Made by a program: the position numbers and the translations under genes. From positions 1 through 35,430 of the forward strand of contig NZ_JADGIA010000028.1 of assembly GCF_019683635.1 (NCBI RefSeq): a DNA stretch of 35,430 nucleotides, given 5' to 3'. Shown here piece by piece: positions 8,492 to 16,976 of this stretch. The stretch's first letter is position 1. Each line of letters starts with the position of its first letter. Source of the stretch: Thermogemmatispora sp. Its GTDB lineage: Bacteria > Chloroflexota > Ktedonobacteria > Ktedonobacterales > Ktedonobacteraceae. Below the pieces are notes generated by a model. The model was not told the origin of the DNA. It was given only the letters and a program-made list of their open reading frames with translations, and did not search any database.

Positions 8492-9415
8492 TCAGGCAGT
8501 TATGGGTGCAACATGCACCACAATTGCGCTGATGTTGTCAAGGCCACCGTTGTCGAGCGCCGTAGTCACCAACAGATTGCAGATTTCAGCCGAGGACAGG
8601 CTGGGCCGGCAGAGGATTTCTAGCAGCTGGGCATCCTGGACAACCTCCCACAGGCCATCAGAGCAGAGCAGCAAGCGATCGTCGACCTGAAGGCCGAGCT
8701 TGAAACAGTCGACGTCGACGGTGGCTTTGCTGCCAAGTCCGCGGTAGAGCTGCCGGCGCTCGGGATGACGTTGGGCTTCTTCTGAGGTGAGGACGCTGGT
8801 CTCAACCATGCGCGCCGCCAGGGAGTGGTCGCGCGTGATCTGCACCAGCCCGTCACGCTCTCGATAACGATAAGCCCGGCTGTTGCCTACGTTGGCGATA
8901 TAGGCTGTCAGTTCGACCACAAGGGCAGCCGTTAGTGTTGTCACCATGTATGCGCATGTCTCTATGCTACGAAGATAGACAGCCTGGTTCGCGCGTCTGA
9001 CGCCTTCGACGAGCAGCTTCGGCAGCAGCTCCTCGCTCAGCTGGCGGGAGCCTGCCAGCCCCAGAAGGACGAAATGCAAGAGGGCCTGGATAGCCAGGCT
9101 GCTTGCCTCCAAATCGTAGGCGCGATCGCCAAGGCCCAGTCCATCGGCCACTACAAAAAGGCCGAAGGGAAGCAAGCGTTCACTACAAATACAGCTTCCC
9201 TGCAGGGTGATCAAGCGATCCCCGTTGGGGCCGAGTCCTCGACCCTCGCCCTGGTGCCAGGCCGTACCCACATCCAGGCGCAGGGGCAAATCGCGCTGCC
9301 AGCGACGCAACGGCGATCTGCTGCGTCCCGAGAACTGTCTTTTCACCAACCCTGGGAGAGCCTGCAGGTGTGCCAGCAGGGGCGTCTCGTACTCTGACTG
9401 CAGCTGCTCTTTCAT
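8492..9415 (-). CDS. PP2C-family serine/threonine phosphatase
   Basis: A 307-aa PP2C (PPM) phosphatase, metal-dependent, removing phosphate from Ser/Thr. Motifs in order: PNGDRL (in place of the usual NED/NQD), the metal site FVVADGLGLGD (usual form ADGMGGH, so the second glycine and the histidine are changed), TTLTAALV, the strand NVGNSRAYRYR, ITRDHSL, LLLCSDGLWE and the last metal aspartate in GGLDNISAIVV. All core aspartates are kept, so activity is likely. The first 45 residues are an unassigned basic extension. The ribosome-binding site is GGAG 9 nt before ATG 9415, with a better AGGAGG slightly too far. It lies 40 bp after a small unknown gene and 76 bp before the sigma-factor gene, so the three are probably one transcript. 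The natural kinase partner is not in this group; the kinase-like gene at 21365-22942 appears inactive. Confidence 0.9.
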   Translation of the reverse strand: MKEQLQSEYETPLLAHLQALPGLVKRQFSGRSRSPLRRWQRDLPLRLDVGTAWHQGEGRGLGPNGDRLITLQGSCICSERLLPFGLFVVADGLGLGDRAYDLEASSLAIQALLHFVLLGLAGSRQLSEELLPKLLVEGVRRANQAVYLRSIETCAYMVTTLTAALVVELTAYIANVGNSRAYRYRERDGLVQITRDHSLAARMVETSVLTSEEAQRHPERRQLYRGLGSKATVDVDCFKLGLQVDDRLLLCSDGLWEVVQDAQLLEILCRPSLSSAEICNLLVTTALDNGGLDNISAIVVHVAPITA

Positions 9416-9455
9416 AGTCAGCGTCTCCGCCTCCTCACGTGCGTGCTGGCCCCTG

Positions 9456-9677
9456 TTAGCCCACTACCTGGACATAGAGGGTATACATCAGCTGCATGGC
9501 CTGCTCCTCTCCTACCTGGCCCGCGAGTCGCTGCTGGTAGCGCCCAAGATGAGCCATGCGCCTCCGAATGAATTCGTGGCGGGCGGTCCCCAGAGCCAGG
9601 CCGTAAAGACCGCGCTGCATGGCTTCCAGTTCTCTTTCAATCTGCGATCGCAGCCGTGCAACCTCGCTCTCGCACAT
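9456..9677 (-). CDS. Small helical protein of unknown function
   Basis: A 73-aa protein. The ATG at 9677 is chosen because GGGAGGAAG stands 7 nt before it; the frame extends 25 codons further with no site. The sequence is rich in Arg, Glu, Leu and Met (RLRSQIERELEAMQRGL, RHEFIRRRMAHLGRYQQRLAG) and predicted to be helical and possibly coiled-coil; it has no signal peptide, membrane helix or recognised domain. It is the first gene before the PP2C phosphatase (40 bp) and the sigma factor, so a role as a small regulator or adaptor for them is possible but purely inferred. Confidence 0.6.
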   Translation of the reverse strand: MCESEVARLRSQIERELEAMQRGLYGLALGTARHEFIRRRMAHLGRYQQRLAGQVGEEQAMQLMYTLYVQVVG

Positions 9678-10402
9678 GGGCTGTCTTCCTCCCTCGTTAA
9701 CCGCGCCAGGCGCGCAGAAGAACACAAGGACAGACAAGGATTTCACTGACACTGGGCAGTATACCGATCGGCAGTTTTTCCTACCTCCTCACCATCTTCC
9801 TGCTAGGAAGTCGTTCGGCTGCCCAGAGTCTTTGCCAGAAAGGCCCATTATTAGGGAGTGGTGCGATGGGCGAATGCCGAGGTCCCTGAGTGAAAGAGTA
9901 TATGCTGCGACTTCTCTCGACAGGCGTCCCAGAATTGCAAGATGTATACCTCGCAGTGGAGTAATCCAGGCCCTTGAGCAGCATGATTCGTGTCTCAGGC
10001 TTCTGCTGCCGAGCAGGTGGATAGAGGGCCGCAGCTACCACGGGAGCTGACTTCAGTAGAAGATATTCTCCTGCTTTGTCTTATACCAGTCTTATGTAAA
10101 GCGTAGAGTGTGGTCCTCGCCTGCTGATCGCTGGGGGCTGGTCCTTTGATCGCAAGCCTGTCTCGGGGGGGCCGGCCCTCCTGTCAGGGTCTTGCTTGGG
10201 AGGTGTCCAGGCTGCCTCTCGCTGGTGGTCCTCTCTGCCGGCTGCTGGGTGTCAGGTTCTGCTCCTCTGCACGTGGTGTAATTCAAAAGGGTCGTGAGCG
10301 GCGTCAGCGCTCTGTTCTCTGCAGGCACAGTGAGCGCTAGCGTTGTCAGGTGAAGAGAGCGAGGAAGGGGCGCTATCCTTTTGACCCGCTCCTGCTGCCA
10401 GC
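9678..10402. other. Divergent intergenic region, no gene seen
   Basis: About 725 bp between the divergent minus-strand sigma group and the plus-strand regulator. Short open frames here lack ribosome-binding sites and recognisable protein character. A TATACT on the minus strand near 9759-9764 could be a -10 for the small-protein/PP2C/sigma group, but no matching -35 was found. Confidence 0.3.
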
Positions 10403-10430
10403 TTGCGAACAATCGGGTATAAGTTATAAT
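10403..10430 (+). promoter_or_regulatory. Promoter of the first large regulator gene
   Basis: TTGCGA (10403-10408), 16-bp spacer, perfect TATAAT (10425-10430). The start of transcription would be near 10437, about 108 nt before the ATG. Confidence 0.6.
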
Positions 10431-10544
10431 GAGGGAGTTAATCAAAGCGTCCCGGTAAGCTCCTTTTGCGCAGCTCAGCCTATCCCTATCTCCAGCAAAA
10501 CGCAGTCCTGAGACAGGTAGGAACCGCCATCAGGGGATCATCAT

Positions 10545-13500
10545 ATGAGCACAAAAGTGACCTACCATCAACAAATCAGTTTCTGCGGCAAGCCGCGCTG
10601 CCACAAGTGCAACACGGGCATCGGTCACGGTCCCTACTGGTATGCCTACAAGACGGTGAATGGCCGCACGACGCGCACCTATATTGGGAAGACCTTACCG
10701 CCCGATGTTCAGCCTGAGCAGATCCAGACCTGGATTGCTGGGCGCCCCGCCCAGGACGATGATCCCGCTGTGCTCCGCGTTTCGATGCTCGGTCGCTTTG
10801 AGCTTGAGCGCCGCGTTGGACGCAACTGGCAGACTGTTGAAGCCGCTCCGTGGAATCACCAGCGCCAGCGCCTGCTTTTTGCCCTCTTGCTCCTGAGTCC
10901 GGGGCGCAAGCTGGGTCGTGAGCAGATCATGGAAGCGCTCTGGCCAGGTCTTGACCCAGAGACCGCTGCCGCCCGTCTTGATCGGACGGTGCATGCGCTG
11001 CGTCGTATTTTGGAGCCTTCGCTTCCCCGTGCTTCGGCTTCTCATTTGCTGCGCACTGAACATGAGGGGCTGGTACTCGCCGATCAGCATGAGATCTGGG
11101 TGGATAGCGATGCCTTCGAGCTGTTGCTGACGCAGTCCCATGAGGAGCAGCGCACGGCTTCCGAGCGGGAGCACTTGCTTGAGGAGGCGGTGGCTCTTTA
11201 TGCTAACGATTTGCTACCGGAGATGGCAGATGTGCCGTGGGTAGTGACGCGCCGTGATATGTTGCGTCGTCATTGGATGGGCGCTTTGCTGGAGCTGGCC
11301 GATCTGCGTCTGGCTCGTGAGGCTTACGCCGCGGTGATCGAGCCGATGGATCGTCTGCTGGCGGCAGATGATACGAATGAGGCCGCTGTGCAGCGTTTGA
11401 TTATCGCTTTGACGGCGCTGGGTCGACGAGCTGAGGCGATGCGCGTCTACCACCGCCTGGTCGAGGCGCTACGGCGCGCGCATGACATCGCCCCGTTAGC
11501 TGAGACGCGCCGGCTCTATGAGGAGGTGCGCCGCGGCTCGGTCAGTGTCAGGGGGCTGCCGCCGGTGCCTCTGACATCGCTGCAGGATGTGGAGGGTCGC
11601 AGCCAGGAGGGACGCGATGGGCGCTCGCAGGCACAGGTCGGACGCCAGCATCAGAGTCCGCTGGTGGGACGTGAGGAGGAGCTGGAGACGCTGCGTACGG
11701 TGATGCATACCTGTGAGCAGCAGCGTCGCGTTCGCCTGGGTAATCGCCGGCGCGCCCTGATTTCTCCGTTCGATCAGCCTCGCCAGCCACAGTGTGTCTT
11801 GCTGGCCGGCGAAGCGGGGATCGGTAAGACGCGCCTGGCGGAGGAGGTGGGACGCGAGGCGCAGCAACACGGCTGGGCGATCGCCTGGAGTCGGGTCTAC
11901 GCGCAGGAAAGCAATGTTCCTTACCGGCCCTGGACGGAAGTACTGCGCAATGCTCAGAGCCGCGGCTTCTGGCAGATCCAGGAGATCAGTCACCGTCCTC
12001 TGCTCTATCAACCTCTGAGTATTCTCCTTCCTGAGTTGAACGCTTTGCCTCATGTTGAGTTTGCCAATCCCCTTTCGCCCGAGGATGAGCAGCGCCGTCT
12101 TTGGGAGGCCACTCTTGATCTGTTGACGATGATCAGCGAGCGTACGCCTCTGTTGATCGTGCTGGATGACATGCACTGGGCCGATTCCAGTAGCTGCGAG
12201 CTGCTGGCCTATCTGGTGCGTCATTTGCAGCAGCGGGCCATCATGGTCATCGCAACCTATCGCGATACGGAGCTGCCGGAGGCGCATCCGCTGCGGACGC
12301 TGCTCCCTCATCTGCAGCGCGAGCAGGTGGCGCTGCGTCTGGAAATCGAGCCTTTGAGCGAAGAGCAGATCGCGTCGCTGGTGGCGCATTTGCCTGAGCC
12401 GCTGGTCCACTATATTCAGAAGCAGGCTGGCGGTAATCCATTTTTTGCTGAGGAGCTGGCGCGAACGCTGGCCGGCGCAGGCCCGGAGCTGGTAGAGCAG
12501 TTGCTGGTGGAAAAGGGAAGCGGCGGTCATCAGCCGGAGCTGGGGCGAGCGCTGCCGCTGCCGGAGACGATTGCAGCGGTGCTTGATCTGCGTTTGCAGC
12601 GTCTGAGTTCGGCCTGCCAGCGTTTGTTGAGCAATGCCTCGGTATTGGAGGGCGCCTTTGAGTTTGGGGAGGTGCTGCAGCTAGAGCAGCTGGGCGGCAG
12701 CGGTATCGATGAAGGGAAATTACTCGATCTCCTGGAGGAGGCACTGCGTGAGGGCGTCCTGGTAGAGGAGGGGGCCGGAACGCGCATCAGCTATCATTTC
12801 TGGCATCCGTTGCTAGGTTTGCATCTTTATCAGCGGCTGTCGGGGGCGCGTCGAGCCAGTCTGCATCGACGGGCGGCACAGGTGCTGCAGCAGAAATATG
12901 AGGGGCGCGAGGCAGAGGGGGCGGCGACGATTACGCAGCATCTGGTGAAGGGCGGCGGCGAGGCAGCGGCGATCAGGCGCTACGCGGAGCTGGCGGGCGA
13001 TCATGCCTATGCGCTGTCGTCCTATGGGGAGGCCGAGTATTATTATCGCCTGGCGATCCAGTATTTGCTGCAGGCGTCGCAGGGGCGCCCACTGGCTTCC
13101 TGGAGCCAGGAGGAGCGCCTGCACCTGGCGGATCTGTACGAGCTGCTGGCCTATTCGCTGCGCGTGCAGGGCAAGTCAGAGGAGGCCCGCCATTTTTACG
13201 AGCGCCTGCTGGAGGTGCGCAACTATCTGCGCCAGCCGGCGACCCCAGAGGAGGCCCTCTACGAGGCACAGTATCAGGCGATGATCTGGGTCGAGATCGG
13301 CTGGACCTGGTACAACCAGGGAGATAATGAACAGGCCAGACACTCCTGCAAATATAGCGAAGGATTACTAACAGATGCCCATATATTGAGAAGTGCCGCC
13401 TGGGCCAGTATAAAGAGATTGCAAAGCTACATCGATTGGCAGGATGGGAACTATGAAAGAGCCTTGGAGGAGGCAAGGATTGCTCTGTCAATCTTCGAGG

Positions 13501-14687
13501 ACATTCTGGAGTATCAAAAACAGGAACGAGACTCAGCACAGCGTTTCACTCACGTCAATGCCATCCTAACTGGAGATCCCCTTGATCTAGCCCGTACTCA
13601 TCGACTCATTGGCTCAATTGCCAATAGCTTGGGGCGGACAGATGAGGCACTGGTTCATCTTAACCTGGCACTGACCAGGTTTGAGCAGTTGAACTGCCAG
13701 CGAGATATAGCTGCAGTCTGCTGTAACATCGGGCATGCTCAGCTGAGTCGAGGCGCCTACAGACAAGCCCAGACTTTTTTCCGCTATGCACTTTCCATAG
13801 CGGAAAAATACAATGACAGTCCGCTTTTGCTGGTAATATACGGCAATCTAGGCATCTTATCTGCAAGGGTGGGTGCGCTGCTGGAGTCAGAAAGCTGGCT
13901 CCGACGCTGTATCGCACTGGCCGAGATCCTCAACGACCACGTCTACATGAGCATCTGTCAAACTTATCTGGCAAATACTCTTAGGGATAAAGGTGCGTTC
14001 GCTGAGGCAAGAACCTATATATCTAGGGCTATCAAAGCTGCAAGATACATAAGTAACAGGCCATGCATTGGATACGCTTTAATTTCTTTAGGGAATATAT
14101 ATCTAATATATAGCAGATTTCTTAGCCAAAACTCAGAATCTATCTTATTACAAAAGAAGGGTATTAATTTAAGACAAAACAGTTTGCTTCTAAAGGCAAA
14201 ATTTGCGCTATCAAAAGGATTAAATACTGAGGGACTGGAAAGTGAAGCGCGTATCGAAGGGCTACTTGCACTAGCAGAAACTCAATTTCAGTTGGGTCGA
14301 GCAGACGAAGCTTACCAGCAGGTGAGCTATCTGATGCAGCAAGTGATCCAGAGCCAATTTGGACAAGAGCTAGCCAAGGCGCAGCGCCTGATGGGCGAGA
14401 TCCTAGCTAGCAAGCAGGCATACGATGAGGCAGTACCATTGTTTGAGCAAGCCCTTGCTCAGTTCTCGTCACTAGGAATGCACCTGGAATACGCGCGCAC
14501 GGCCTACCGATATGGCCAAATTCTCCTTTCAAAAAACAAAATTGGCAGCCGTGCTTATAAGTTGGGCCTCAGCTATGTACAAGATGCCCAGCGGCTCTTT
14601 AGAGATTGCCAGGCCAGCATTGAGCTGGAGGTGGCAGAGCGTTTTCTTCAGCAGCATGGGATAAAGGCGAAAGCCTTCCAACCCTGA
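10545..14687 (+). CDS. Large SARP/BTAD-AAA-TPR regulator with N-terminal zinc-ribbon-like domain
   Basis: A 1380-aa cytoplasmic regulator. Order of domains: residues 1-55, a C14-x4-C19-x2-C22-x5-H28 element with the signature HGPYWYAY and a TRTYIGK strand (the type of domain I know as DUF6788, a likely zinc-binding fold); about 80-165, an OmpR-like winged helix (LLFALLLLSPGRKLGREQIMEALWP, RLDRTVHALRRIL); about 190-325, the bacterial transcriptional activation domain (BTAD) helices; about 370-700, an AAA/STAND-like ATPase with Walker A GEAGIGKT (422-429) and Walker B LLIVLDD (D541-D542); then a long TPR array to the end. The family senses an unknown signal through the TPRs and activates transcription. 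A paralogue of equal design starts at 16977. From about 13320 onward the base composition becomes markedly richer in A+T with different codon choice, while the protein still aligns with the paralogue: a sign of recombination or transfer of the 3' part. Confidence 0.9.
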   Translation: MSTKVTYHQQISFCGKPRCHKCNTGIGHGPYWYAYKTVNGRTTRTYIGKTLPPDVQPEQIQTWIAGRPAQDDDPAVLRVSMLGRFELERRVGRNWQTVEAAPWNHQRQRLLFALLLLSPGRKLGREQIMEALWPGLDPETAAARLDRTVHALRRILEPSLPRASASHLLRTEHEGLVLADQHEIWVDSDAFELLLTQSHEEQRTASEREHLLEEAVALYANDLLPEMADVPWVVTRRDMLRRHWMGALLELADLRLAREAYAAVIEPMDRLLAADDTNEAAVQRLIIALTALGRRAEAMRVYHRLVEALRRAHDIAPLAETRRLYEEVRRGSVSVRGLPPVPLTSLQDVEGRSQEGRDGRSQAQVGRQHQSPLVGREEELETLRTVMHTCEQQRRVRLGNRRRALISPFDQPRQPQCVLLAGEAGIGKTRLAEEVGREAQQHGWAIAWSRVYAQESNVPYRPWTEVLRNAQSRGFWQIQEISHRPLLYQPLSILLPELNALPHVEFANPLSPEDEQRRLWEATLDLLTMISERTPLLIVLDDMHWADSSSCELLAYLVRHLQQRAIMVIATYRDTELPEAHPLRTLLPHLQREQVALRLEIEPLSEEQIASLVAHLPEPLVHYIQKQAGGNPFFAEELARTLAGAGPELVEQLLVEKGSGGHQPELGRALPLPETIAAVLDLRLQRLSSACQRLLSNASVLEGAFEFGEVLQLEQLGGSGIDEGKLLDLLEEALREGVLVEEGAGTRISYHFWHPLLGLHLYQRLSGARRASLHRRAAQVLQQKYEGREAEGAATITQHLVKGGGEAAAIRRYAELAGDHAYALSSYGEAEYYYRLAIQYLLQASQGRPLASWSQEERLHLADLYELLAYSLRVQGKSEEARHFYERLLEVRNYLRQPATPEEALYEAQYQAMIWVEIGWTWYNQGDNEQARHSCKYSEGLLTDAHILRSAAWASIKRLQSYIDWQDGNYERALEEARIALSIFEDILEYQKQERDSAQRFTHVNAILTGDPLDLARTHRLIGSIANSLGRTDEALVHLNLALTRFEQLNCQRDIAAVCCNIGHAQLSRGAYRQAQTFFRYALSIAEKYNDSPLLLVIYGNLGILSARVGALLESESWLRRCIALAEILNDHVYMSICQTYLANTLRDKGAFAEARTYISRAIKAARYISNRPCIGYALISLGNIYLIYSRFLSQNSESILLQKKGINLRQNSLLLKAKFALSKGLNTEGLESEARIEGLLALAETQFQLGRADEAYQQVSYLMQQVIQSQFGQELAKAQRLMGEILASKQAYDEAVPLFEQALAQFSSLGMHLEYARTAYRYGQILLSKNKIGSRAYKLGLSYVQDAQRLFRDCQASIELEVAERFLQQHGIKAKAFQP

Positions 14688-15117
14688 CTTGACCAACCCT
14701 ATCACTGCCTCAGATAGTCAGCAGCGATCAGAACAAGAGCCTGTTTAAAATCAGCCTCCCCTTGTAATGCTTTATCACGTTATACATCCACCAGTTTTGA
14801 TATGTCCCTCTATAGAGCTACGGTTATTTGTCTTGACACAGAGGTGAAGAATCCCGGGTCCTGTCCGCTGGTCATCGATTACTATAAAAGTAAGCTAAAG
14901 CCGGTGTGGGATAAGGCAGGAGTAAAGTCCTGATCACAAGCAGCGGCGCACCCTAAAACAGTTGCCTACCTTCAGCGTCCTAGTGGAGGTGAAACTCTCA
15001 GCAATCGCAGCACAGACCATGCCCTCACGCCAGTTGTTCTGGAAAGTATGTCGACTAGCTTACAGGTAGTTATCTCGTCCTGTCGTCTGGAAATGCGCTC
15101 AGGAAGGAGCAAGCCCA
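14688..15117 (+). other. A+T-richer intergenic stretch after the first regulator
   Basis: No gene or terminator hairpin was recognised. The composition continues the A+T-rich character of the 3' end of the preceding gene. A lone TTGACA (14833-14838) has no good -10 at proper distance. It may be part of an imported segment. Confidence 0.3.
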
Positions 15118-15288
15118 ATGCCCGTCACCGTTTACCGCAAGCAGCTGATTATCACAGTTTGTCTCTTGGTCGTCCTGTTTGCTATTGCAATTAGTATCCT
15201 ATTAGCCATGCAAACAGGATTTATACATCACATAATCACTTTACCTGCATCCACTTCTCCTAATCTTCAATATCGCTACGGTCCATAA
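15118..15288 (+). CDS. Small single-pass membrane protein, 56 aa
   Basis: A short frame beginning MPVTVYRKQL and ending in TAA. AGGAAGGAG (15101-15109) lies 8 nt before the ATG, an almost ideal ribosome-binding site, which is the main reason to believe it. Residues about 10-32 are a strongly hydrophobic helix (LIITVCLLVVLFAIAISILL) after a basic N-terminus, followed by a 25-residue polar tail (QTGFIHHIITLPASTSPN). This fits a signal-anchor or small membrane protein. No family was recognised. It lies in the A+T-rich zone after the large regulator and has no evident partner. It could also be the remnant of a longer gene, since the surroundings look degraded. Confidence 0.5.
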   Translation: MPVTVYRKQLIITVCLLVVLFAIAISILLAMQTGFIHHIITLPASTSPNLQYRYGP

Positions 15289-15431
15289 ACGAGCGATATT
15301 GCATGTCCTGCTCTAGCAGAGGAGTAGCTCATCCAAAAGCATCGACTGATACGAGCAGATTCTAGGCCAAGTGCAGGCGGAGAAATACGGGCCAAGCGTA
15401 AGTCCGATGCACCAGCTGCACAAAGCCTTGA

Positions 15432-15980
15432 TCAGCTTGCTGGTCCTGCGGCTGGGTTGGCAGTGAGCTGGGGGACCTGGTGACGACCGCGAGCTATGGT
15501 GACCGTCAAGCAGATGGCTCCACCACAGCCCATAGCCGTAGCAGTCCCAGCCCCAGCAGCTCCGGCCCAAGCAGTCAACCCAGCCGCCCATTCATGGCCC
15601 ACATAATCATCACGGGCCGCTGATAACCCTGGCCCGAGAGGGCAAAGAAGCGATCCGGTCGAGATACCGCAACCTGTTGCCCCTCTCGGAGTAACGTCCC
15701 TGAGAAAGGAAGCGTCTGATGTCTCACTTCGACTAATCGGCGCACCTTCGTGGCAATCGCAGACATGGCGAGCTAGCTCAGGCTCCCGGCAGGGTGCTAC
15801 GGCCAGCGGGCCACGAACTACGGCCACCTCCCGTAGTATCACTCCGGCCCGCTGATGCACCAGCCGCACCTGCCTGGCCCGCCTGTCGATAAACGGGTCG
15901 GTCAGTCTCCCCCGATCTGAACCCCTCGAAGCCACAGAGCTGACCGACCCACCTTTTGCCTCTTTTTCTCCTTCTCTCAT
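15432..15980 (-). pseudogene. Possible frameshifted gene remnant
   Basis: On the minus strand, protein-like sequence appears to change frame. Upstream, a frame reads TDPFIDRRARQVRLVHQRAG...EVAVVRGPLAVAPCREPELA; near 15766 the plausible continuation switches to another frame, KVRRLVEVRHQTLPFSGTLL...RFFALSGQGYQRPVMIMW, which ends at about 15575. An in-frame stop stands directly before the second part, so an indel near 15760-15775 would join them. The pattern (VRGPLAVA...LVEVRHQTLPFSGTLL) is reminiscent of a beta-rich domain, but I do not recognise the family. No ribosome-binding site of quality is present. Both a decayed gene and chance open frames in GC-rich DNA remain possible. Confidence 0.28.
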
Positions 15981-16068
15981 TTATCACCCGTCTCCATTGC
16001 CCTGAATCTCAACCATAGTCTGCCGCAATCCTGAACAGTCTCTCCTTACTACCAGGAGAGAGCATTGC

Positions 16069-16097
16069 CTGACAGATTGCACCTCATGAGCTATAAT
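16069..16097 (+). promoter_or_regulatory. Strong sigma-70-type promoter far upstream of the second regulator
   Basis: CTGACA (16069-16074), 17-bp spacer, TATAAT (16092-16097): 11 of 12 consensus positions at optimal spacing. Transcription would begin near 16104, about 870 nt before the next convincing start codon. Confidence 0.6.
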
Positions 16098-16103
16098 AAG
16101 AAA

Positions 16104-16976
16104 CGCCGGTTGCTCGTATACAGAGATCGACCTCCCGCGCCGCTAGCCAGCGGTCTCAATTGGCGGTCAGGTTGAAGCACCGATATTTATCGGGTAATCT
16201 TAGCTGTGACTAACTACTCCCAACCTTGCAAAGTGCGGCCTTTTTGGGATTCAGATCAGAAGAGAGGGAGAGACTTATCGAGCCTCTCCCGAAGCCTCTG
16301 TCCCGCGGCAGCACCGGGATTGCAGCAGTCCTGCAAAAGATCAGCGAGCAGACTCAGCGTGCTAGACGGATGCATCAGGCCGGCCTGGCCAGTGGTCAGG
16401 CAGCGGCTCCGCTTCACATCTGCGATGGCCCTACAGGGTGCCCGATGCCGAGTAAGCCAGGCCAGTTGACAAGGGAGCAGCAGAGCGCATGCGTGTAGTA
16501 ACGGCGGCGCCAGATGACCCAACCAGGTACCAGCGCCACAGTTGCGCGATACCTGCAGCACTCCGGTGCTCTCCTGCCCAGCTCACCAGACCAGCTCTGG
16601 AGCACGGGGAGAGAACGCGCTCCTCCGCCAGAGCAGAGCAGGCCGGGGATGGTCTTGCTTTGTCAGCAAGCGGCCAGCTACATCAGCCGCCTCATGCTAC
16701 CAACCACCACCGTCCCCCCCCGAAAGCGTTTGGGATTCCCGGGGTAAGAGCAAGCCTCCAGGCTCAGCCGGAGCCTGCGCAGCCACCCAGCCACTGTCTC
16801 GCCCCCGCCCGGCGAAAGAGCCTGTGGAGGACTGCCCGGTGGCCCCTACACGCGCCATCAGCAAGAGTGCAACGCTCGCAGGCCATGCCTCTCCCGGCAG
16901 ACTCTCCGGGGCTGCTGGCCGCTTCTGTGCTCACCTCCCCAATAGCAAGCTTGCGTAGAGGCAAGGAGTGCGCGCG
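16104..16976 (+). other. Long leader or unrecognised RNA before the second regulator
   Basis: No frame in this stretch has a good ribosome-binding site or recognisable protein. There is a small inverted repeat CCGAT-ATTT-ATCGG (16180-16193). Because a near-consensus promoter precedes it, the region may encode a structured leader, a small RNA or a decayed gene. Confidence 0.3.

Noticed and set aside
15313-15591. A 92-codon minus-strand frame rich in Trp, Gly and Ser
   Set aside because: Unnatural composition and no ribosome-binding site; partly covered by the possible pseudogene.
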